In this document: one piece after another, positions 1 through 6,297 of the stretch
How the letters are laid out: each line of letters starts with the position of its first letter
Position numbering within the stretch: the first letter of the stretch is position 1
Origin: Flavobacteriaceae bacterium
Lineage (GTDB): Bacteria; Bacteroidota; Bacteroidia; Flavobacteriales; Flavobacteriaceae
Direction of reading: 5' to 3'
DNA length: 6,494 nt
NCBI GenBank assembly: GCA_018672145.1
Contig: JABHGH010000110.1
Span: 1 to 6,494 of the forward strand
Program-made: the position numbers and the translations under genes
The notes under the pieces: generated by a model
Seen by the model: the letters and a program-made list of their open reading frames with translations, nothing else
Database searches by the model: none
What the model was told of the DNA's origin: nothing

Positions 1-2
1 AA

Positions 3-671
3 AACTATGAAGCCAACCGAAACACACCATCGGTCTCAGGCACATCAAAAATAGGTGCACACCTGCGATTTGGAACAATTAGTGTGCGACAAGCGGTTGT
101 CAAAGCGTTACAATCTAAAAATGAAACATTTTTAAAAGAGTTGATTTGGCGAGAGTTTTTTATGCAGATATTATGGCATTTCCCTGATACAGAAAAAAAC
201 AGTTTCAAACCACAATACGATAGAATCGAGTGGCGAAACGATCCAAAAGAATTCAAACGCTGGTGTGAAGGAAAAACTGGCTATCCTTTTGTTGACGCAG
301 GAATGAGAGAACTCAACGAGACTGGATTTATGCATAACCGGGTTCGTATGTTGGTCGGGAGTTTTTTGTGTAAGCACCTGCTCATTGATTGGAGATGGGG
401 CGAGGCCTATTTTGCGGAAAAACTTCTGGACTATGAAATGGCAAGCAATGTAGGGAATTGGCAATGGGTTGCGGGATGTGGCGTAGATGCTGCCCCATAT
501 TTTCGGATATTTAACCCCACTGAGCAAATCAAAAAATTTGATAAAAACCATATCTACATTAAAAGATGGGTGCCCGATTATGAAAGTCCGAGCTATCCAT
601 CTCCTATAGTAGATCACAAAGCAGCACGAGATCGCTGTCTAGACACTTATAAGTCAGCCCTTAATCGATGA
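3..671 (+). CDS. phr: Class I CPD photolyase (deoxyribodipyrimidine photo-lyase), 5' partial
   Basis: This is the C-terminal 222 residues of a class I photolyase, the FAD enzyme that splits cyclobutane pyrimidine dimers with blue light. The frame is open from base 3 to the window edge, so the GTG at 84 is an internal Val codon and about half the protein (antenna domain) lies outside. Fragment numbering starts at base 3. An FAD-contact segment of the GTSxLS type is at 13-18, WREF at 49-52, and GYPFVDAGMRELNETG then MHNR at about 93-112. By alignment to E. coli PhrB from memory, the electron-transfer tryptophans are W77, W130 and W153, the flavin-facing Asn is N149, and the dimer-stacking tryptophans are W49 and W155. 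All are present, so an active CPD enzyme is expected. The stop TGA (669-671) overlaps the ATG of the next gene (ATGA), which suggests coupled expression. Confidence 0.95.
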   Translation, partial: NYEANRNTPSVSGTSKIGAHLRFGTISVRQAVVKALQSKNETFLKELIWREFFMQILWHFPDTEKNSFKPQYDRIEWRNDPKEFKRWCEGKTGYPFVDAGMRELNETGFMHNRVRMLVGSFLCKHLLIDWRWGEAYFAEKLLDYEMASNVGNWQWVAGCGVDAAPYFRIFNPTEQIKKFDKNHIYIKRWVPDYESPSYPSPIVDHKAARDRCLDTYKSALNR

Positions 672-814
672 AAGGTGTAAAAAAAACAGATCTTCCATCA
701 AAACGATGTGTTGTCTGTGAGCTTCCATTTAGCTGGCGAAAAAAATGGGCAAAAAACTGGAAAGACGTCAAATATTGTAGTAAAAAATGCAAGAGGAACA
801 AAAAACAGCTTTAG
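668..814 (+). CDS. DUF2256 small zinc-finger-like protein (48 aa)
   Basis: This 48-residue basic protein matches the DUF2256 pattern: C14-x2-C17, then PFSWRKKW at 20-27, then KYCSKKC at 35-41. The four cysteines (C14, C17, C37, C41; CxxC-x19-CxxxC) look like one zinc site of treble-clef or zinc-ribbon type. About a third of the residues are Lys or Arg, and there are three Trp, so contact with nucleic acid or with a partner protein is plausible. No function is established that I know of. It starts with ATG at 668, overlapping the photolyase stop by four bases, and runs 28 bases into the DASH cryptochrome gene in another frame. No Shine-Dalgarno sequence is visible. The conserved motif and the position between photolyase genes make it a real gene despite its size. 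I infer an accessory role in photorepair from context only. Confidence 0.9.
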   Translation: MKGVKKTDLPSKRCVVCELPFSWRKKWAKNWKDVKYCSKKCKRNKKQL

Positions 815-2082
815 TATGGTTTCGTAATGACCTTCGGGTCAGCGACAATCAATCGCTATACAATGCAACCAACAACCACAACAAGGTTATTGGATTGTTT
901 TTGCTCCCTAAGCATTGGTTTTCAAAAACAGCGCTCGGGTTTAAAAAAATGGAAAGATTTAGAGCGCAGTTTATTTTGGAATCGCTAAACGATTTGAAAA
1001 AAGATCTTCAAACGTTAAACATCCCTTTGCTTGTACAAATTGATGATGGGACTGCCATGAAGGAAATCTGTAAAGCAAATAAGATCAGTGATATTTATTT
1101 CCAACATGAATGGACAAAAGAAGAGCGAACACAAGAAGGTTTCATTCCGAACGAAATAACGGTACACCGGACATATGATCAATTTCTCTTTCATCCTGAT
1201 GATATGCCCATTGACATTTATGATTTACCTGAAGTATTTACTGTTTTTAGAAAGATTTGTGAAAAGAAGGTACAAGTACGCCCTATGACACCAAATTGTA
1301 GGATTCTTGAAACTGACAACCTAAAACACGCTGAGACAAAAATTCCTACAATGGAAGATATAGGGTTTTCTCGGTTTACTTGTCACCCAAAAAGTGCGTT
1401 TCCTTATTCGGGTGGTAGCAAAGTCGCCAAAGAAAGACTTTCGTACTATTTATGGAAAACAAAAAAATTATCATTCTATAAAAAAACAAGAAATGGTTTG
1501 TTAGGTACGGATTATAGCTCAAAGTTTTCCCCTTGGCTAGCGAATGGTTCATTATCTGCTAAGGCCATTTATTGGTCAGTGAAAGAATATGAAGAAACAG
1601 TCACAAAAAATCAATCTACATATTGGTTGATTTTCGAACTTCTTTGGAGGGATTATTTCAAATATGTCTCCCTAAAACATGGCAACAAAATTTTCTTTAT
1701 TGGAGGAATAAAAGATAGAGAGTACAACTGGACAAAAGATAATCATACATTTATGAAATGGATGCATGGCACAACAGCAGAACCTTTTGTGAATGCAAAC
1801 ATGATTGAGCTCAATAAGACGGGGTTTATGAGTAACCGGGGACGGCAAAATGTAGCAAGTTATTTGGCGAAAACACTTAAAATTGATTGGCGTTGGGGAG
1901 CAGCATATTTTGAGACTATGTTGGTTGACTACGATGTCCACAGCAATTATGGTAATTGGATGTACAATGCCGGAGTAGGTAACGATCCGAGAGACCGCAT
2001 TTTTAATGTTAGCTTACAGGCAGAGCGTTACGACGGAAAAAGAAAATACCAGTCATTGTGGCTGCAAGAAACACTATTCTAA
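787..2082 (+). CDS. Cryptochrome DASH (CRY-DASH)
   Basis: A 431-residue DASH cryptochrome, a FAD protein whose characterised relatives repair CPDs mainly in single-stranded or looped DNA and may also signal light. The N-terminal Rossmann antenna domain opens with WFRNDLRVSDN at 11-21. The FAD domain holds GTDYSSKFSPWL (240-251), ELLWRDYF (284-291), EPFVNANMIELNKTG (332-346), the DASH-like MSNRGRQNVASYL (348-360) and NAGVGNDPR (394-402). The tryptophan triad is W315, W368 and W391, and the flavin-facing Asn is N387. The position equal to E. coli W384 is Tyr (Y393), which I recall as usual for DASH proteins. The start is well fixed: an in-frame TAA lies at 781-783, only one codon before the ATG. 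The usual SNWGNW reads SNYGNW here, and the C-terminus stops soon after W425, leaving almost no tail. Its TAA shares a base with the next ATG (TAATG). Confidence 0.95.
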   Translation: MQEEQKTALVWFRNDLRVSDNQSLYNATNNHNKVIGLFLLPKHWFSKTALGFKKMERFRAQFILESLNDLKKDLQTLNIPLLVQIDDGTAMKEICKANKISDIYFQHEWTKEERTQEGFIPNEITVHRTYDQFLFHPDDMPIDIYDLPEVFTVFRKICEKKVQVRPMTPNCRILETDNLKHAETKIPTMEDIGFSRFTCHPKSAFPYSGGSKVAKERLSYYLWKTKKLSFYKKTRNGLLGTDYSSKFSPWLANGSLSAKAIYWSVKEYEETVTKNQSTYWLIFELLWRDYFKYVSLKHGNKIFFIGGIKDREYNWTKDNHTFMKWMHGTTAEPFVNANMIELNKTGFMSNRGRQNVASYLAKTLKIDWRWGAAYFETMLVDYDVHSNYGNWMYNAGVGNDPRDRIFNVSLQAERYDGKRKYQSLWLQETLF

Positions 2083-3614
2083 TGGAGGTAAGACTTTTAC
2101 TTGGCGATCAACTAAATAAAGAACACAGCTGGTTTGATGACGTGAATAATGACGTGGTTTATGCCATGTTTGAAATGCGACAAGAAACCAACTATGTGAA
2201 GCATCACATTCAAAAAGTTGTCGCATTTTTTGGAGCAATGAGAAGTTTTGCGCGATCACTTGAAAAAGAAGGTCATCGTTTTTTGTATTACGCGCTCGAT
2301 GATCCAGAAAACGAACAAGACTTAAAAAAGAATCTGAACAAAGTGATTGATCTACTACATGCAGATTCATTTGCTTATCAGCTACCTGATGAGTATCGGC
2401 TAGACGAGCAACTTTCTGCGTATACGAAAAGTGTTTCGATTTCGACTAAGGCGTATGACACTGAGCATTTTTTAACTACTCGTGACGAGATGGGTCATTT
2501 TTTTAAAGGAAAAAAGAAATGGGTCATGGAGTTTTTCTATCGATATATGCGCAAAAAGATGAATATCCTTATGATTGCCGACCAGCCAGAAGGAGGCTCA
2601 TGGAACTATGACAAATTCAATCGAAATAAATGGAACGGAACTCCATCGATCCCCCCTCCTTACGTTCCCAAAGTCAATGATGTTAAAGCAATTGCAAAAA
2701 TGCTACAAGACAATGGCGTAGAAACGATAGGGACAATTTCATATGACTCTTTTTTATTTCCAATGGACCGTGAAGAAAGTTTGAGACAACTTACATACTT
2801 CTGTGATCATCTTCTTACCCATTTCGGTACTTTTCAAGATGCTATGCACCAAGAGGAAACCAATTTGTTTCATGCACGAATATCATTTGCACTTAACGTG
2901 AAAATACTTCATCCTTTGGAAGTCATCAACGAAGTAATTACAGCATATCGAAAAGACGAAAAAAAGATTTTATTATCTCAAGTCGAAGGCTTTGTTCGGC
3001 AAGTATTAGGCTGGCGCGAATACATCCGCGGATTGTATTGGAAAGAAATGCCAACATACAAAACATTAAATCAATTAGAAAATACCAATCCCCTGCCTGA
3101 CTTCTTTTGGACTGGAAAAACAAAGATGAACTGTTTGCGCACCACAATAGAAAACAGTCTTGAACATGCATATGCACATCATATCCAGCGTCTGATGATC
3201 ACAGGAAATTTTGCGCTCTTAACACAAACCAATCCTGATGCGGTTGATAAATGGTATTTGGGAATTTATGCGGATGCCATAGAATGGGTTCAACTACCAA
3301 ACACTCGAGGAATGAGTCAATATGCTGATGGCGGTATGGTCGCTACTAAGCCTTATGTGTCATCTGGGTCTTACATCAATAAAATGAGTAATTATTGTAA
3401 GTCTTGTAGTTATAACAACAAAAAGCGTTTGGGCGATGATGCATGTCCATTTAATAGCTTGTATTGGAATTTTTTAGACGATAAACGTGGTTTATTAAAA
3501 AACAACAATAGAATGGGGATGATGTTTAACTTACTTCAAAAGATAAACCCCGAGGAGCTAGCAGCGATTAAGGAACGTGCGTATGATATCATCACAAAGC
3601 CAGATGATTTCTAA
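2082..3614 (+). CDS. Iron-sulfur cryptochrome/photolyase (FeS-BCP, prokaryotic (6-4) photolyase type)
   Basis: A 510-residue member of the FeS-BCP branch, formerly called deoxyribodipyrimidine photolyase-related protein. Characterised members such as Agrobacterium PhrB bind FAD, a ribityllumazine antenna and a [4Fe-4S] cluster, and repair (6-4) photoproducts. The N-terminal signature GDQLN (8-12) and HSWF (15-18) is present, and the FAD domain has GWREYIRGLYW at 310-320. Four cysteines, C351, C439, C442 and C455, have the same spacing (88, 3, 13) as the PhrB cluster ligands C350, C438, C441 and C454 recalled from the literature. The pair H366-H367 falls one residue from the active-site histidines of PhrB. 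I chose ATG 2082, which overlaps the DASH stop as TAATG and puts the conserved strand right at the N-terminus. A GTG at 2058 would add eight unconserved residues. (6-4) activity is inferred from the family, not shown. Confidence 0.93.
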   Translation: MEVRLLLGDQLNKEHSWFDDVNNDVVYAMFEMRQETNYVKHHIQKVVAFFGAMRSFARSLEKEGHRFLYYALDDPENEQDLKKNLNKVIDLLHADSFAYQLPDEYRLDEQLSAYTKSVSISTKAYDTEHFLTTRDEMGHFFKGKKKWVMEFFYRYMRKKMNILMIADQPEGGSWNYDKFNRNKWNGTPSIPPPYVPKVNDVKAIAKMLQDNGVETIGTISYDSFLFPMDREESLRQLTYFCDHLLTHFGTFQDAMHQEETNLFHARISFALNVKILHPLEVINEVITAYRKDEKKILLSQVEGFVRQVLGWREYIRGLYWKEMPTYKTLNQLENTNPLPDFFWTGKTKMNCLRTTIENSLEHAYAHHIQRLMITGNFALLTQTNPDAVDKWYLGIYADAIEWVQLPNTRGMSQYADGGMVATKPYVSSGSYINKMSNYCKSCSYNNKKRLGDDACPFNSLYWNFLDDKRGLLKNNNRMGMMFNLLQKINPEELAAIKERAYDIITKPDDF

Positions 3615-3915
3615 ACAAGAAATATTAACTGACATGAGAAAAAAGGATTTTAATCTTAAGGAAATTGATCGTATTGTAGAAATGGCGTGGGAAGATCGAA
3701 CTCCATTTGATGCTATTCTTTTTCAATTTGGCATCAAAGAACAAGAGGTCATAACCCTGATGAGGAATACCCTAAAACCATCCAGTTTTCGACTTTGGCG
3801 CGCACGTGTCCAAGGGCGAAAAACAAAACATGCAAAAAACAGAGGGGAAGATGTGAAACGGTTTAGGTGTAGTCGTCAGAGAGGAATTAGCAACAACAAA
3901 GTGTCTAAGCGCTAA
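3604..3915 (+). CDS. DUF2805 / TIGR03643 family small basic protein
   Basis: A protein of about 103 residues recognised as TIGR03643 (DUF2805). The core runs from about residue 22 to 75: IDRIVEMAWEDRTPFDAI, then FGIKEQEVITLM, then KPSSFRLWRARVQGRKTKH. A lone Cys (RFRC) lies in a Lys/Arg-rich tail. The family has no known function. The pattern of three short helices with PFDAILFQFG-turn-EQEVITLM resembles a helix-turn-helix, so DNA binding is a reasonable inference. The start is uncertain. ATG 3604 overlaps the FeS photolyase by 11 bases. ATG 3583 has an AAGGA eight bases upstream. ATG 3634 would avoid overlap and begin close to the conserved core. It is the last gene of the repair cluster and converges on murA. 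Confidence 0.88.
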   Translation: MISKQEILTDMRKKDFNLKEIDRIVEMAWEDRTPFDAILFQFGIKEQEVITLMRNTLKPSSFRLWRARVQGRKTKHAKNRGEDVKRFRCSRQRGISNNKVSKR

Positions 3916-3935
3916 ATGACTATTGAAAAGCGTGA

Positions 3936-5243
3936 CTAAATTCTTTTGATATTTGCGCCGATCCCTCGTAATCTTTCATCAATATTCTCATATCCACGAT
4001 CGATTTGTTCGATGTTATGAATCGTGCTCGTTCCTTTGGCAGAAAGGGCAGCAATGAGCAACGATATGCCTGCACGAATATCTGGCGAGGTCATTGTCGT
4101 AGATTTGAGAGTGGACTTAAAGTCATGACCAATAACTGTAGCGCGATGAGGATCGCAAAGAATAATTTTCGCACCCATGTCAATGAGCTTGTCAACAAAA
4201 AACAGCCTGCTTTCAAACATCTTTTGATGGATCAAGACACTGCCTCTAGCTTGCGTAGCTACAACGAGGATAATGCTCAACAAATCAGGTGTAAACCCTG
4301 GCCAAGGAGCATCAGAAATGGTCAATATTGATCCATCGATAAAATCTTGCACTTCATAGCCATCTGCGTGAGATGGAATGAAAATATCATCTTTTCGTTT
4401 CTCAATTTGAATACCCAACTTGCCAAAAACAGAGGGAATTTGCCCCAAGTATTCCCAAGAAACATTTTTGATAGTAAGTTCGCTTTTCGTGAGTGCTGCA
4501 AGACCAATCCAACTCCCAATTTCAATCATATCGGGGAGGATACGGTGTTTTGTTCCTGACAAACTTTCTACCCCTTCAATCGTTAGTCTATTGGAACCAA
4601 TCCCAGTGATTTTCGCGCCCATGCTATTGAGCATATTGCATAACTGTTGTAGATAGGGTTCACAAGCTGCGTTATAAATAGTGGTAGTACCTTCTGCTAA
4701 AACAGCCGCCATTACCAAGTTTGCTGTCCCTGTAACCGAGGCCTCATCCATCAACAAATAGGCACCTTTTAAGCGAGTTGCTTCAACCGTATAGAAATGA
4801 TTTTCACGATCATAATTGAAGTCAGCACCAAGTTTAACAAAACCTTCAAAATGAGTGTCAACTCTGCGTCTTCCAATCTTATCACCGCCTGGTCTAGGAA
4901 TATAACCTTTACCAAAGCGTGTAAGCAAAGGACCTACCAACATAATAGACCCTCTGATTTTGCGTCCGTCTTTCTTAAAATCTTCAGACGTAAGGTAATC
5001 TAGATTGATGTTATTGGCCTGAAAAATATAAGTGTTTCGGTTTTTCTTTTCGACGCTAACACCCAACGACTGAAGAATAACAAACAGCTTGTTGATGTCT
5101 ACAATGTCAGGTACATTTGAAATTTCAACTGGATCAGCAGTGAGTAGGACTGCACAGAGAATTTGAAGGGCTTCATTTTTTGCTCCCTGTGGTTCGATAG
5201 TACCGGAAAGGGACTTACCTCCTTCTACAACAAATGTTCCCAT
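3936..5243 (-). CDS. murA: UDP-N-acetylglucosamine 1-carboxyvinyltransferase (MurA), Asp-for-Cys type
   Basis: Cytoplasmic enzyme of the first committed step of peptidoglycan synthesis, moving enolpyruvate from PEP to UDP-GlcNAc. It has 435 residues, slightly longer than the 419 of E. coli MurA. K22-N23 lie in GAKNEAL and match the E. coli Lys22/Asn23 pair. The proton-relay Asp is D320 in DAPWPGFTPD, R346 lies in FESR, and the PEP-contact Arg is R390 in DIRAG. The catalytic loop reads RPGGDKIGRRR at 117-127, with D121 where E. coli has Cys115, the residue alkylated by fosfomycin. Natural Cys-to-Asp enzymes (Mycobacterium, Chlamydia) remain active but are insensitive to fosfomycin, so the same is expected here. 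It begins three bases after the DUF4290 stop and is very probably co-transcribed with it. Confidence 0.97.
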   Translation of the reverse strand: MGTFVVEGGKSLSGTIEPQGAKNEALQILCAVLLTADPVEISNVPDIVDINKLFVILQSLGVSVEKKNRNTYIFQANNINLDYLTSEDFKKDGRKIRGSIMLVGPLLTRFGKGYIPRPGGDKIGRRRVDTHFEGFVKLGADFNYDRENHFYTVEATRLKGAYLLMDEASVTGTANLVMAAVLAEGTTTIYNAACEPYLQQLCNMLNSMGAKITGIGSNRLTIEGVESLSGTKHRILPDMIEIGSWIGLAALTKSELTIKNVSWEYLGQIPSVFGKLGIQIEKRKDDIFIPSHADGYEVQDFIDGSILTISDAPWPGFTPDLLSIILVVATQARGSVLIHQKMFESRLFFVDKLIDMGAKIILCDPHRATVIGHDFKSTLKSTTMTSPDIRAGISLLIAALSAKGTSTIHNIEQIDRGYENIDERLRGIGANIKRI

Positions 5244-5246
5244 AGT

Positions 5247-5903
5247 TTACTTGAGACGCTTAGAGCGATATTTTTTGTGTTTATTATTTTTATTATTTTG
5301 ATGGGGTTTCTGGCGGCCAAAACGTTTGTTACTAAGACGTATAAGTTCATCAGAATTAGTGAGCGTTTCTTCCGATTTCTTTAAATCAATCTGACCATTG
5401 GAAATTTCAAACAGATGGTTGAAGATTACTGCATCCTCAACGGTGTCTTTGTTCCAGTTTAGAAAACATTTTTTCATGTGATTGGCAATCACATAAATTA
5501 GAGCATCTTTTTGATCGCCATCTGAAAAAGTAACTGCCGCATCAATCATACGTTTGATGTTATTTCCATAAAAACGATACTTCGGAAAATTTTGGGGGTA
5601 ACTCAATGGATCAGGTCTAGCGGCCAAGACCTCTTTCTCAGGAATTGGATATGGAGAGTCAACGTCAAGAGAAAAGTCAGACATAATAAACAATTGATCC
5701 CATAATTTGTGTTGAAAATCAGGCACATCACGAAGATGTGGATTTAGATTTCCCATCACACCAATGATAGCATTCGCCATTTTGTTACGCTCCTCTTTGT
5801 CCGGCTGATCCAAAGCTTGGTCGACCATTTTTTGAATGTGTCGTCCATATTCAGGAATTCGTAAAGGAGATCTTTGTGTGTTGTATTGAAGAGTATCGTC
5901 CAA
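5247..5903 (-). CDS. DUF4290 domain protein, TTG start
   Basis: A 218-residue soluble protein recognised as DUF4290, a Bacteroidota family of unknown function. Its hallmark segments are IPEYGRHIQKMV at about 16-27, MGNLNPHLRDVPDFQHKLWD at about 50-69, and SPYPIPEKE near 83-91. No signal peptide or membrane segment is apparent. The last 30 or so residues are a low-complexity Lys/Asn/Arg tail (HQNNKNNKHKKYRSK), which could contact RNA or DNA. The start is unusual. The conserved LQYNTQR block begins at residue 5, the only near-cognate codon before it is TTG at 5903-5901, and an in-frame TAA lies three codons further up. The next Met is residue 26, inside the conserved region. It lies 40 bases after DUF493 and 3 bases before murA. 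Confidence 0.93.
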   Translation of the reverse strand: MDDTLQYNTQRSPLRIPEYGRHIQKMVDQALDQPDKEERNKMANAIIGVMGNLNPHLRDVPDFQHKLWDQLFIMSDFSLDVDSPYPIPEKEVLAARPDPLSYPQNFPKYRFYGNNIKRMIDAAVTFSDGDQKDALIYVIANHMKKCFLNWNKDTVEDAVIFNHLFEISNGQIDLKKSEETLTNSDELIRLSNKRFGRQKPHQNNKNNKHKKYRSKRLK

Positions 5904-5943
5904 TGGTATATATTAAATTTAACGTAAAAATACTAAAATTAGA

Positions 5944-6234
5944 TCACAACTGAATCACGCCCTCGATTTGAGCAACTTGTTGATACTTCTCGATGATTTC
6001 ATCTGGTGATTTAAAAACACCCTCAATAGAAATACTAACGTATTTTTTTTTCGAGGAGCTTCGTTCTGAAAAACGAACAGGATTGTTTTTAAAAATCACT
6101 TTAAGTGCGTCTTTCTTCTGGTCATCTGAGGGAAGAATGAACTTAAACAAATAATTAGAAGGCCATTGCGCAGAATCAGCGAGCTGACCACGAAGACGAT
6201 CATAAAACATTGATGTTTGTGATGCATTTGACAT
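5944..6234 (-). CDS. DUF493 (YbeD-like) family protein
   Basis: A 96-residue protein of the DUF493 family, related to E. coli YbeD (87 residues), which has a ferredoxin/ACT-like fold and no settled function. The visible family pattern is FYDRLRGQL near the N-terminus, WPSNYLFKFILPS at 24-36, and the C-terminal half SSSKKKYVSISIEGVFKSPD then EIIEKYQQVAQIEGVIQL. It is the first gene of the DUF493-DUF4290-murA run and is divergent from the ATPase gene at the right edge. ATG 6234 is annotated. A second in-frame Met (residue 9, base 6210) comes before the conserved WPSNY segment, and given the promoter placement it is a possible alternative start. Confidence 0.92.
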   Translation of the reverse strand: MSNASQTSMFYDRLRGQLADSAQWPSNYLFKFILPSDDQKKDALKVIFKNNPVRFSERSSSKKKYVSISIEGVFKSPDEIIEKYQQVAQIEGVIQL

Positions 6235-6239
6235 GGCTA

Positions 6240-6272
6240 CAAAGATATCCTTTTTAAGGAAGAACTAAACAA
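6240..6272 (-). promoter_or_regulatory. Candidate Bacteroidota-type promoter for DUF493-DUF4290-murA
   Basis: On the minus strand TATCTTTG (6247-6240) is an exact match to the Bacteroidota -7 element TAnnTTTG. A TTG (6272-6270) lies 22 bases upstream, inside the range reported for the -33 element. The -7 box ends only five bases before the DUF493 ATG, so initiation would fall at or just inside that codon. It is the only good match in this 63-base divergent intergenic region. Transcription from it has not been shown. Confidence 0.45.
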
Positions 6273-6297
6273 CAAAAATTGTAAATTGGCACATCAG

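Noticed and set aside
84..86. GTG at 84 as the start of the first gene
   Set aside because: The frame is open to base 3, and residues upstream (NYEANRN, GTSK, HLRFG) are conserved photolyase sequence, so the gene is cut by the window edge.
171..617. Open frame of 148 codons on the minus strand across the first photolyase gene
   Set aside because: It is antisense to conserved photolyase motifs. A similar antisense frame (1672-1941) faces the same motifs in CRY-DASH, which is explained by homology of the coding strands.
2058..2081. GTG at 2058 as the start of the FeS photolyase
   Set aside because: It adds eight residues without family similarity and overlaps the DASH gene by 25 bases. ATG 2082 gives the usual N-terminus beginning just before the conserved strand.
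3916..3935. Bidirectional terminator between the convergent repair cluster and murA
   Set aside because: I looked for a stem-loop with a T-run in and around these 20 bases and found no convincing inverted repeat.
4005..4656. Several + strand open frames of 67-108 codons opposite murA
   Set aside because: They lie within a strongly conserved murA gene, resemble no family and have no spacing or motif support.
5163..5384. 73-codon + strand frame with a hydrophobic stretch across the murA/DUF4290 junction
   Set aside because: It is antisense to the Lys/Asn-rich DUF4290 tail. Reverse-complemented AAA/AAC codons naturally give Phe/Val/Ile, so the apparent membrane segment is an artefact.
6282..6289. 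TAAATTGG as a -7 box for the divergent ATPase gene
   Set aside because: It has a mismatch in the TTTG part and no TTG at a suitable distance upstream.
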